In this document: piece after piece, positions 44,552 through 52,829 of the stretch
How positions within the stretch are numbered: position 1 is the stretch's first letter
Layout: every line of letters starts with the position of its first letter
Assembly (NCBI GenBank): GCA_963815135.1
Contig: CAWFFO010000005.1
Span: 1 to 64,000 of the forward strand
Direction: 5' to 3'
Source: CAIWTU01 sp963815135
Lineage (GTDB): Bacteria; Desulfobacterota; Desulfuromonadia; Geobacterales; Geobacteraceae
DNA: 64,000 bases
Made by a program: the position numbers and the translations under genes
Notes under the pieces: model-generated
Databases searched by the model: none
The model's input: the letters and a program-made list of their open reading frames with translations, nothing else
What the model was told of the DNA's origin: nothing

Positions 44552-45058
44552 ATGAAACAGGAAGGCTTTTCTCTAATAGAGCTGGTAGTTATCATGGCTA
44601 TAATGGCGACCCTTTTAACTATCGCGACCATAAATTTCAAGAGTTGGAACGACAAGGCCGCTGTCGAGAGTCAGGTCAACTCCCTGTACTCCGATCTGTC
44701 AAATATAAGGCAGAAGGCACTGTATGAAAAGAATGGAGGATATTCCGTCAGGATTACAGCAACTGGATTTTCCGTGTATAGACCTGTTGTCCTTACGGAT
44801 GATGAGACTACTGATCCGTTAAGCCGGATGGCGCTGAAGGTTCCCATGACCACTGATCCGGGTGATCTTCAGATAGACTTTGACCAGACTGGAGTCGCAA
44901 CAATAAATGGTATCCCGGCAAATATGAAAGCCGCAGTTTGTATTGATACAAAAGGGTCCGGAGCCGCCTATGACAGTCTACTCCTGTCGAGAACGCGTAT
45001 TCAGATAGGAAAATTAACTACAGCGGGGTGCAGCAGTGATAATATCAATCCGCAATAA
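44552..45058 (+). CDS. Minor pilin, FimT/FimU (GspH)-like
   Basis: 168-residue prepilin. Leader MKQEG then cut site G/FSLIELV with Glu+5 and a hydrophobic helix (VIMAIMATLLTIATINF). The globular domain has the family's ATGFSVYRPVV strand pattern and a late cysteine pair (AVCIDTKG and AGCSSD). It starts one base after the pilY1 stop, so translation is coupled. Together with the following three genes it should form the priming complex at the pilus tip. Confidence 0.88.
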   Translation: MKQEGFSLIELVVIMAIMATLLTIATINFKSWNDKAAVESQVNSLYSDLSNIRQKALYEKNGGYSVRITATGFSVYRPVVLTDDETTDPLSRMALKVPMTTDPGDLQIDFDQTGVATINGIPANMKAAVCIDTKGSGAAYDSLLLSRTRIQIGKLTTAGCSSDNINPQ

Positions 45059-45452
45059 CAGGGGGTTCACCCTGATCGAACTCCTTGTCGCCATGGTTAT
45101 AACCACCGTGGCTTTGCTGGGACTACTGAAATCGCTTGACATTGCAATGGAGCAAAACGCCAGGAATGAATCAAGAGACAGGGCTATGCATATCGCGGAA
45201 GAACAGATGAGGGACTTCAGAACGTTGGATTATGACGCATTGCCTAAGCCTGCGGATTATTCCGATCCATATATCGAAGAATCCAGCGTATCATCAAATA
45301 TAAGGGGTGTAAATGTTCCTTTTACCGTGCAAAAGACGGTCAGAATGATTTCTGATTCGGATAAGGATACTCTGTTGGTTACGGTCAATGTTAAATGGAA
45401 GTATAAAAATAAAGAAATTACACAGGGCTTGCAGACGATCAGGTCGAGGTAA
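45036..45452 (+). CDS. Minor pilin, PilV-like
   Basis: 138-residue prepilin starting with GTG 45036 (GGGGTG upstream), overlapping the preceding gene by 23 bp. Cut site NRG/FTLIELLVAMVITTVALLG with Glu+5. The short globular part (RMISDSDKDTLLVTVNVKWKYK) is typical of PilV/GspI: a strand pair ending in a basic tail. Part of the pilY1 operon. Confidence 0.85.
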   Translation: MIISIRNNRGFTLIELLVAMVITTVALLGLLKSLDIAMEQNARNESRDRAMHIAEEQMRDFRTLDYDALPKPADYSDPYIEESSVSSNIRGVNVPFTVQKTVRMISDSDKDTLLVTVNVKWKYKNKEITQGLQTIRSR

Positions 45453-45495
45453 ACGGCAGATGCATTCAAGACTCGCTTCAGGAAAAAGGATCATA

Positions 45496-46758
45496 ATGGG
45501 GAAGATAACGGAAGATAGAGGTTTTACCCTTGTAGAACTGGTTGTTGTAATGGCGATATTTATTGTCGTCATCATTATTACTTCATACGCATTCGATAAC
45601 ATCCTGAAGAAGAGCGGCCAGCAGGGTAAAATCGCCCAGAGCGGCATAGAGGGAAGGGTGGGGCTGGAAATGATGCGCTCCGACATCGGCAAAGCGGGAT
45701 ATGGTCTTTTCTGGGAACTGCCAGAAAATAGCGGTAGCACAATTATCCCTGATTATACCACCGAGGTCGACGGGTCACCGGTGACCGGGTTGGGGGTCGA
45801 TGCAACTGACTTCAATGACGACCCGACCAATACCAATGAAGATAAGAAAATTCCCCGTGCTATAGTCAGCGGCTCTAGCACAAGCACCAGTATCGATTAC
45901 CTGGTTGTCAAGGGCACCGCACTGGGCATGGGCCCATCTTCCAAGAGATGGAATTTCGTTAATTATATTTCCGACCCTACCGGTAACTACGGCATATTGC
46001 AGCGTCGGGGCCCTAATGGTACCTGGGACCCGGCTACCCACCTCATGCCGGCTGACCGTGTGATTACTATCAAGTCAACCTTTGACGCAAATAGTGATGG
46101 AGAGGAAAACAGGGTTTTGGTGGTGGATACCGGTAATGATAATGAATTCTTTTACGCTGTTCCCACAACCACATCTCCCAATGAGCCGGTCATTGACTCG
46201 TCGAGTGCCTTCAGACCGTCAGGACCCAGCCAGAGGCTTGTCGCCTATGGTGTCAGTGATGCCGACCTTCGAATGCCTTACAATCGTGTTGATTTTTATG
46301 TGGACAAAAACACGGCATCCAAACCGGCAAGCTGTAGTTCCGGCACCGGTGTGCTTTACAAGGCTGTTGCGAACCATCTGAATCCAGGGGGGTTCACGAG
46401 GTATCCTCTTCTGAATTGCGTCGGGGACATGCAGGCTGTCTTTTATGGTGAAAATAATGGGACATTACTTCAAATACCCGGAGAAAATATGGCGGTTTTG
46501 ACTGCGAAGCAAATCCGTGACCAGATTAAAAGTGTACAGGTATTTTTTCTGATCCAGGAAGGGAAGAAGGATCCGAGCTTTACCTTTCCCGCCGATACTA
46601 TTTGCGTAGCTCCAAAAATGAGCGATGGGATCACCTGTGATACGGCTGATGGTAGGCTATGGACGAAAACTCAAATGGCAATGACTTTCGGCAATGATTG
46701 GCGGAACTATCGCTGGAAAGTAGTGAATTTGGATGTCACCCTTAAGAATCTGAAATAA
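45496..46758 (+). CDS. Minor pilin, PilW-like
   Basis: 420-residue prepilin. Start 45496 gives a nine-residue leader MGKITEDRG before G/FTLVELVVVM (Glu+5), with AAGGAT six bases upstream; earlier in-frame ATGs at 45388 and 45460 would make overlong leaders. The C-terminal domain is large, as in PilW, with repeated beta segments, a cysteine pair (PASCSSGTG and LLNCVGD), and the QAVFYGENN strand. It begins 43 bp after the PilV-like gene. Confidence 0.85.
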   Translation: MGKITEDRGFTLVELVVVMAIFIVVIIITSYAFDNILKKSGQQGKIAQSGIEGRVGLEMMRSDIGKAGYGLFWELPENSGSTIIPDYTTEVDGSPVTGLGVDATDFNDDPTNTNEDKKIPRAIVSGSSTSTSIDYLVVKGTALGMGPSSKRWNFVNYISDPTGNYGILQRRGPNGTWDPATHLMPADRVITIKSTFDANSDGEENRVLVVDTGNDNEFFYAVPTTTSPNEPVIDSSSAFRPSGPSQRLVAYGVSDADLRMPYNRVDFYVDKNTASKPASCSSGTGVLYKAVANHLNPGGFTRYPLLNCVGDMQAVFYGENNGTLLQIPGENMAVLTAKQIRDQIKSVQVFFLIQEGKKDPSFTFPADTICVAPKMSDGITCDTADGRLWTKTQMAMTFGNDWRNYRWKVVNLDVTLKNLK

Positions 46759-46776
46759 AGAAGGAAATGGTGAAAT

Positions 46777-47415
46777 ATGATGAAATGCATTCGAAACGAA
46801 AAAGGCATAGCACTGGTTACTTCACTGCTCCTTTCCCTTATTGCCCTGATAATAGTCCTGGCGGTGTTATATCTGGTGACACAGGGCATCCAGGGTTCAG
46901 GAGCAAGTAAAAGGTACTCGACCGCATTGCAGGCTTCATACGGAGGGGTTGATGTCTTCACGAAAAATATTATTCCTGAGATTGTCAGTGGGACTATAAC
47001 ATCCACATTGGAGTCAAATTTACATGATGTTCTGAATCCTCAATTTGACGATACCCATCCAAATTGTCTTTCTCAGAAACTCCTTAATTCAACTGCAGAT
47101 TGGGACACGTCGTCGGTATGCGGAGCTGATGCCAAGATTAATGATCCCAAACAACACCCCGATGCCACATTCACGTTGGCAGGGCTTCCTTTGCAGCCGA
47201 ATTACACAATATATACGCAAGTCGTAGATACCGTGAAAGGCAATAGCGACACGTCGTCATACAGTGATTATCTTGACAGCGGTTCAGGGGTAACAGGTTC
47301 AAGTACTTCGGTATCTCCCATGCATATGCCGGCCTTGTATACCATAGAGGTTCAGGGGGAGAAGCAGACGAATGCAACGGAGAAGGCAAGGCTGTCGGTC
47401 CTGTATATGTATTGA
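46777..47415 (+). CDS. Minor pilin, PilX-like
   Basis: 212-residue protein with N-terminal RNEKG/IALVTSLLLSLIALI: the glycine cut site is followed by a hydrophobic helix, and Glu+5 is replaced by Val or Thr, as in many PilX/GspK proteins. The globular domain contains a cysteine pair (NCLSQKL and SSVCGAD) and ends LSVLYMY. Start 46777 or 46780 (two ATGs); GAAGGAAATGG lies upstream. Last gene of the operon. Confidence 0.82.
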   Translation: MMKCIRNEKGIALVTSLLLSLIALIIVLAVLYLVTQGIQGSGASKRYSTALQASYGGVDVFTKNIIPEIVSGTITSTLESNLHDVLNPQFDDTHPNCLSQKLLNSTADWDTSSVCGADAKINDPKQHPDATFTLAGLPLQPNYTIYTQVVDTVKGNSDTSSYSDYLDSGSGVTGSSTSVSPMHMPALYTIEVQGEKQTNATEKARLSVLYMY

Positions 47416-47838
47416 GAATTGCAAATCGGACCGAAATATGCTGATATTCTGCAGAATCTTTTGTATTTAAGTTGACTCGTAATTTGTCAGACAATGGATG
47501 ATAGGATTTCTTCCTTGACTGCATGTTTCCATAGTGATAATGTACTTTAAAATTTACGCATGCCTTTTAATTTAACCCCGTGAGGTTAGCAAAGGTGAAA
47601 ACGAGCTTTTTGTCCATAATAATGTATAAGAGCCTTCCTGCCTTGCGCTGGGAGGCTTTTTTGTGTCCGGGGCATGGCATGTTTTGCTGATAAACCGTTT
47701 AAAGTTCGATGTTTATGCTGGTGTCCGAAATCCTGAAACATTGACTTCGAATTTTGAACTCTCAAAGTTGCCGGTTTGCAAAATGCGGATTCCTCGTTCA
47801 GAATGGATCAGGAGACCCTACGGCGGAAGGAGGGCAAA
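47416..47838. other. Intergenic region between pilin operon and pyrR
   Basis: About 420 bp. Contains the terminator at 47631-47662 and a weak -35-like TTGACT at 47741. No PyrR-binding loop of the Bacillus type was recognised. Confidence 0.5.
47631..47662 (+). terminator. Rho-independent terminator
   Basis: AGCCTTCC / GGGAGGCT (one G-U pair), loop TGCCTTGCGCT, six T; ends the minor pilin operon region about 215 bp after the PilX-like gene. Confidence 0.8.
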
Positions 47839-48378
47839 GTGAAAGCGGATTCAACGATAATACTCGACAATGCCGGTGTGAAGAGGGCGCTTACCCGTAT
47901 CGCCCATGAAATCATCGAGCGCAACAAGGGAGTGGAGGATCTCCAGCTTGTGGGGGTCAGGACCGGAGGGATTTTTCTGGCGGAAGAACTGGCCGACCGC
48001 CTCCGGGAGATAGAAGGGGAAACTGTGCCGGCCGGGTCGGTTGATATAACCCTGTACCGTGACGATATCAGGGGACACGCCGAGCACATGCCGGTGGGAA
48101 AGACCGATATACCATTTTCCGTGGAAGGAAAAAAAGTGGTCCTGGTGGATGATGTTCTGTTTACCGGCCGTACCATAAGGGCGGCCATGGAGGCGCTTAT
48201 GGACCACGGCAGGCCCAAGTGCATCCAACTGGCGGTGCTGATTGACAGGGGGCACCGGGAATTGCCGATACGTGCCGATTTCGTGGGGCGCAACGTGCCG
48301 ACGAGCCTGAAAGAAAACATCGTGGTCAGTTTTGACAAGGATAACCACCCGGTAGAGGTAGTTTTGCAGAAGGACTGA
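47839..48378 (+). CDS. pyrR: Pyrimidine operon regulator / uracil phosphoribosyltransferase PyrR
   Basis: 179-residue PRT-fold protein. The PRPP-binding signature VVLVDDVLFTGRTIRAA lies at about residues 93-109, after the PRTase loop VRTGGIFLAEEL. PyrR binds pyr mRNA with UMP in Firmicutes; in other groups its RNA-binding role is uncertain, but the enzyme converts uracil to UMP. GGAAGGAGGGCAAA before GTG 47839 sets the start and gives the family length of about 180. It heads the pyrB-pyrC-carA gene run. Confidence 0.93.
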   Translation: MKADSTIILDNAGVKRALTRIAHEIIERNKGVEDLQLVGVRTGGIFLAEELADRLREIEGETVPAGSVDITLYRDDIRGHAEHMPVGKTDIPFSVEGKKVVLVDDVLFTGRTIRAAMEALMDHGRPKCIQLAVLIDRGHRELPIRADFVGRNVPTSLKENIVVSFDKDNHPVEVVLQKD

Positions 48379-48404
48379 ATATTCTATGTAACAGGGAGGT
48401 GTTC

Positions 48405-49337
48405 ATGGGGTTCAAGCATAAAGATATTCTCGGATTGCAGTACCTTGCGAAGGAAGAAATCGAGCTGCTTCTGAATACGGCGGAAAACCTTAAAGAAATC
48501 AACAGCCGCGGCATCAAGAAGGTCCCGACGCTGCGCGGCAAGACCATAGTGAACCTGTTTTACGAGCCGTCCACCCGCACCAGGACATCCTTTGAAATTG
48601 CGGCAAAGCGCCTTTCGGCAGATACCATAAATATTTCCGCTTCGACCAGTGCAGTACAGAAAGGTGAAACCCTTTCCGATACCGCGCGCAACGTCGAGGC
48701 GATGAAGCCGGACATAATTGTCATGCGTCACTCGCTTTCCGGCGCCCATGACTACCTGGCGAAAAGGGTTTCCTATTCCGTTATAAATGCCGGTGACGGT
48801 GCACATGAACATCCATCGCAGGCCCTTCTGGACATGCTGACGATGAGGGAGAAATTCGGCAGGCTTGATGGGCTCAAGGTTGCCATTATCGGTGACATTA
48901 GTCATAGCCGGGTGGCCCGCTCTAATATTTACGGGCTGACCAAGATGGGGGCCCAAGTATTTCTGTGCGGCCCGCCTACAATGATGCCGATGGGAATAGA
49001 GAGGCTGGGCGATGTGACCGTATGCGGCTGCGCTAGGGAAGCGGTGGAAGGCGCGGATGTAGTGATGATGCTCAGGATACAGCTGGAAAGGCAGGGAAAG
49101 ACGCTTATGCCGACCCTGCGTGAATACTCGCGCTATTTCGGCCTTAACCGGGAATTGCTGAAAGCTGCCAAGCCGGATGTGATGGTTATGCACCCGGGCC
49201 CCATGAACCGGGGGGTGGAAATCTGTTCCGATGTGGCTGACGGCCCGAACTCGTATATCATGCAGCAGGTCGAAAACGGCGTTGCCGTCAGAATGTCGAT
49301 GCTCTACCATGTGAGCGGCGAACTGTCGACCGAGTAG
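48405..49337 (+). CDS. pyrB: Aspartate carbamoyltransferase catalytic subunit
   Basis: Joins carbamoyl phosphate and aspartate in the second step of UMP synthesis. The carbamoyl phosphate loop STRTRTSF is at residues 56-63 after LFYEP; HPSQALLDMLT and the C-terminal HPGPMNRGVE are further signatures. 310 residues, as for class B/C subunits. No pyrI regulatory subunit is in the window. GGGAGG before ATG 48405; 26 bp after pyrR. Confidence 0.96.
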   Translation: MGFKHKDILGLQYLAKEEIELLLNTAENLKEINSRGIKKVPTLRGKTIVNLFYEPSTRTRTSFEIAAKRLSADTINISASTSAVQKGETLSDTARNVEAMKPDIIVMRHSLSGAHDYLAKRVSYSVINAGDGAHEHPSQALLDMLTMREKFGRLDGLKVAIIGDISHSRVARSNIYGLTKMGAQVFLCGPPTMMPMGIERLGDVTVCGCAREAVEGADVVMMLRIQLERQGKTLMPTLREYSRYFGLNRELLKAAKPDVMVMHPGPMNRGVEICSDVADGPNSYIMQQVENGVAVRMSMLYHVSGELSTE

Positions 49338-49417
49338 GAGCCGGATCGGGAAATTATGCGGATATCGCTCTGAGTGGGCGGGGCGCGCGCGCCTACAATT
49401 TCAATGTGAGGTTAGCC

Positions 49418-50695
49418 ATGAACTTGCTTATTAAAGGTGGTCGAGTAATTGATCCTTCACAAAATATTGATGAGGTTCTCGATATTCTGGTCGAGGACGG
49501 CAGGATAAAGGAACTTGGGAAAGGTCTGCAGGCCGGAAAAGGTGTTGAAATTATAGAGGCGGACGGTCTGCTGGTAACTCCTGGCCTGATCGATATGCAT
49601 GTGCATCTGAGGGACCCAGGCCTTGAATATAAGGAAGATATTATCACCGGGACGAGGGCCGCTGCTGCCGGCGGATTCTGTTCAGTCGCCTGCATGCCGA
49701 ACACCAGACCGGTGAATGACAACAAGGCGGTTACCTCGTATATACTGACCAAGGCCAAAGCTGAAGGACTGGTGAATGTCTTACCGGTCGGCTGCATTAC
49801 CCAGGGTGGCAAGGGAGAGCATCTCGCCGAAATGGGTGACTTGAAGGAAGCGGGCTGCGTGGCTGTTTCCGATGACGGCAGGCCGGTGGTCAACCCGGAA
49901 CTGATGCGCAGGGCGCTTGAATACGCCAAAGGGATGGGTATCATGCTCATTTCACATAGCGAAGACCTTTCCCTGGTGGGCGAAGGGGTAATGAACGAGG
50001 GGTTTACTTCGACCGAGCTGGGGCTCAAGGGAATATCAAGGGTTGCCGAAGACGCTGCGGTAGCCAGGGATGTCTATCTTGCCGAATTCACGGATTCACC
50101 GCTTCATGTCGCGCACGTTTCGACAAAAGGGGCGGTTCGGATAATCAGAGATGCAAAGGCTCGCGGTGTCAAGGTTACCTGCGAAACCGCGCCCCATTAT
50201 TTCTCTCTTACCGATGATGCTGTACGGGGATATGACACCAACGCCAAAATGAACCCGCCGCTGCGCGAAGCCGGTGATGTTCAGGCAATTAAGGATGGCC
50301 TCAGGGACGGTACGATAGATGCTATCGCCACCGATCACGCCCCCCATCACCAGGATGAAAAAGATCTTGAATTCAACCTCGCCCTTAATGGTATCATAGG
50401 GCTGGAAACATCGCTTCCCCTTTGCCTCAAGTTGGTTGAGGATAAGGTTCTGGATGTTAAATTGCTGGTTGAGAAGATGTCGCTTAACCCGGCAAAAATT
50501 CTCGGTATCGAGAGGGGGACTCTCCGGTCCGGCGCGGTGGCCGATATTACTGTAATCGACCAGGATGCGGAATGGGTTTTCAGCGAGGAAATGATTTGCA
50601 GCAAGTCGAAGAATTCGCCTTTTATTGGAAAGAAACTGAAAGGGCGGGCCGCCTTCACCATTGTAGGCGGGAAGATAGTATATAAAAGAGGCTGA
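49418..50695 (+). CDS. pyrC: Dihydroorotase
   Basis: Zinc amidohydrolase closing carbamoyl-aspartate to dihydroorotate. Metal ligands: HVHLRDPG near residue 60, His in LISHSED, His in VAHVST, and Asp in ATDHAPHH. Type I enzyme of about 425 residues. ATG 49418 has GAGG upstream; an ATG four codons earlier is less likely. Confidence 0.96.
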   Translation: MNLLIKGGRVIDPSQNIDEVLDILVEDGRIKELGKGLQAGKGVEIIEADGLLVTPGLIDMHVHLRDPGLEYKEDIITGTRAAAAGGFCSVACMPNTRPVNDNKAVTSYILTKAKAEGLVNVLPVGCITQGGKGEHLAEMGDLKEAGCVAVSDDGRPVVNPELMRRALEYAKGMGIMLISHSEDLSLVGEGVMNEGFTSTELGLKGISRVAEDAAVARDVYLAEFTDSPLHVAHVSTKGAVRIIRDAKARGVKVTCETAPHYFSLTDDAVRGYDTNAKMNPPLREAGDVQAIKDGLRDGTIDAIATDHAPHHQDEKDLEFNLALNGIIGLETSLPLCLKLVEDKVLDVKLLVEKMSLNPAKILGIERGTLRSGAVADITVIDQDAEWVFSEEMICSKSKNSPFIGKKLKGRAAFTIVGGKIVYKRG

Positions 50696-50757
50696 AATCT
50701 GAAGTCCTCGGAAAAAGAACATTTTAAACATATTTTTCAGTTATCAGGAGTAAATAT

Positions 50758-51897
50758 ATGAAAGCAATACTGGCGCTTGCGGATGGCCGGATATTTGAGG
50801 GAAGATCGTTCGGTGCAACCGGCGAGGCGACCGGTGAGGTGGTTTTCAATACCGCCATGTCAGGGTACCAGGAAGTTTTGACCGACCCTTCCTACAAGGG
50901 ACAGATGGTTACCATGACTTGTCCGCAGATCGGCAACACCGGAATAAATCCGGAAGACGTGGAGAGCAACCGCCTCTACCTGTCGGGTTTTATTGTCAAG
51001 GAGTATCTTGACTGCTATTCAAACTGGCGCGCGGTGATGAGCCTGGACTCCTATCTCAAGGAGAACGGGGTGGTCGGAATACAGGGCATCGATACGAGGG
51101 CCTTGACGCGTCATCTCCGGGACAAGGGCGCGCAGAACGGCATAATCTCAACGATCGATTCCGATCCGGAAAGCCTCCTTGAAAAGGTGCGGGCGGTGCC
51201 GAGCATGGCCGGGCTCGATCTGGCCAGTGGTGTCACATGCGAAAGACCCTACCAATGGAACGAAGGTCTATGGGAATTGGGCCGGGGATATTCCACTCAG
51301 GAAAAAGGCGGACGGAGATTCAAGGTTCTTGCCTATGATTTCGGCATCAAGTTCAACATCCTCCGCTGTCTGGTTTCCGCGGGATGCGATGTGACGGTTG
51401 TTCCGGCCCTGTTTCCGGCGGAGGAGGCTCTGGCCATGAATCCCGACGGTATTTTCCTTTCCAACGGTCCCGGCGATCCGGAGCCGATGACAGCGGTCAT
51501 TGAAAATATCAGGAAGTTCATAGGAAAGATCCCGATCTTCGGCATCTGCCTCGGGCATCAGTTGCTCGGACTGGCCCTCGGCGGGCAGACCATCAAGCTT
51601 AAATTCGGCAACCATGGCTCCAATCAGCCGGTTATGGACCTTGCAACACATAAAGTGGAGATAACAGCCCAGAACCACGGGTTTTCCGTGGATATAGTTT
51701 CCCTGTCGCATTGCTGCGATCTGGCGCATGAAAATCTCAATGACCAGACGGTCGAAGGAATGCAGCACAAGGATCTGCCGATATTTTCCGTTCAGCATCA
51801 CCCCGAGGCATCACCGGGGCCCCATGATTCCCTCTATCTTTTCGAGAGGTTCGTGGCAATGATGGAAAAACACAAAACAACGGCTGCCGGCCTCTAA
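50758..51897 (+). CDS. carA: Carbamoyl-phosphate synthase small (glutaminase) subunit
   Basis: Releases ammonia from glutamine for CarB. 379 residues. N-terminal domain begins with ALADGRIFEGRSFGA; the C-terminal class I glutaminase has catalytic Cys264 in GICLGHQ and the His/Glu of the triad at about 348 and 350 (QHHPEASPG). Followed 10 bp later by a radical SAM gene that separates it from carB. Confidence 0.96.
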   Translation: MKAILALADGRIFEGRSFGATGEATGEVVFNTAMSGYQEVLTDPSYKGQMVTMTCPQIGNTGINPEDVESNRLYLSGFIVKEYLDCYSNWRAVMSLDSYLKENGVVGIQGIDTRALTRHLRDKGAQNGIISTIDSDPESLLEKVRAVPSMAGLDLASGVTCERPYQWNEGLWELGRGYSTQEKGGRRFKVLAYDFGIKFNILRCLVSAGCDVTVVPALFPAEEALAMNPDGIFLSNGPGDPEPMTAVIENIRKFIGKIPIFGICLGHQLLGLALGGQTIKLKFGNHGSNQPVMDLATHKVEITAQNHGFSVDIVSLSHCCDLAHENLNDQTVEGMQHKDLPIFSVQHHPEASPGPHDSLYLFERFVAMMEKHKTTAAGL

Positions 51898-51907
51898 CAG
51901 TTTCATT

Positions 51908-52810
51908 ATGCGGTATATCGATCTTTACAAGTCGGGCGAGCTCCTTGAAAGGGTGCGCAAGGCGTATGCAAGGCTGGCAAGCTGCGATCTTTGCCCACAT
52001 GATTGCAGGGTAAACAGGTTGCGTGGCGAAACGGGGTTCTGCGGAGCAGGTGTCAAGCCGAAAATAGCTTCGTCAAATGTCCACAATGGTGAGGAACCGC
52101 CGATTTCCGGTACAAGAGGCTCCGGCACGATATTTTTTTCACACTGTACGCTGCGTTGCCTTTTCTGCCAGAATTTTCCCATCAGTCAGCTGGGAAATGG
52201 CGAGACAATCACCACTTCGGGTCTGGCGGACCGTATGTTGAGGCTGCAGCGCCAGGGAGTGCACAACATAAACCTGGTTACACCCGGTCATTTTCTTCCA
52301 CAGATACTGGCCGCCTTGTGGATTGCCATTCCGCAGGGATTGACGCTGCCACTGGTCTGGAATTCCAGTGGTTATGAAAAAGTCGATGCCCTCAAGCTCA
52401 TCGACGGAATTGTTGACGTTTATCTGCCGGACATGAAATATGCCGATGAGGAACCCGCCGTGGCTTTTTCCTCCGCACCAGGTTACAGGGAGATAAACCG
52501 GTCTGCCATTAAGGAGATGTTCGGACAGGCAGGTCATCTTTCAGTAGATCAGGACGGGATTGCCGTCAAGGGGCTGATCATAAGGCACCTTGTTCTCCCG
52601 GAAGGGAAAGCCGGAAGCCGCGAGACGCTCCGCTGGATTGCCGCTAATCTGGGCAGCGAAACCCACATAGCCCTTATGAACCAGTTTTTCCCGGCCCATC
52701 AGGCGCCCGATGTTCCCGGCATTCATCGCAAGATAACCGAAAAAGAATACGGGGAGGCGGTTGCCGCTCTTGAGGAAGCCGGCCTGGAAAACGGCTGGAT
52801 ACAGCAATGA
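51908..52810 (+). CDS. Radical SAM protein, PflX/COG1313-type
   Basis: 300-residue enzyme that should cleave S-adenosylmethionine with a 4Fe-4S cluster. The cluster motif CxxxCxxC is C80-TLR-C84-LF-C87. An N-terminal set of cysteines, CDLCPHDC (26-33) and FCGAG (45), is typical of the PflX branch and may bind a second metal. The substrate of this branch is not known to me. The start has no strong ribosome binding site, and the 10-bp gap after carA implies coupling. Its place between carA and carB is odd and is noted as a finding. Confidence 0.8.
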   Translation: MRYIDLYKSGELLERVRKAYARLASCDLCPHDCRVNRLRGETGFCGAGVKPKIASSNVHNGEEPPISGTRGSGTIFFSHCTLRCLFCQNFPISQLGNGETITTSGLADRMLRLQRQGVHNINLVTPGHFLPQILAALWIAIPQGLTLPLVWNSSGYEKVDALKLIDGIVDVYLPDMKYADEEPAVAFSSAPGYREINRSAIKEMFGQAGHLSVDQDGIAVKGLIIRHLVLPEGKAGSRETLRWIAANLGSETHIALMNQFFPAHQAPDVPGIHRKITEKEYGEAVAALEEAGLENGWIQQ

Positions 52811-52829
52811 ATTAACGTAAGGAGAAAAA

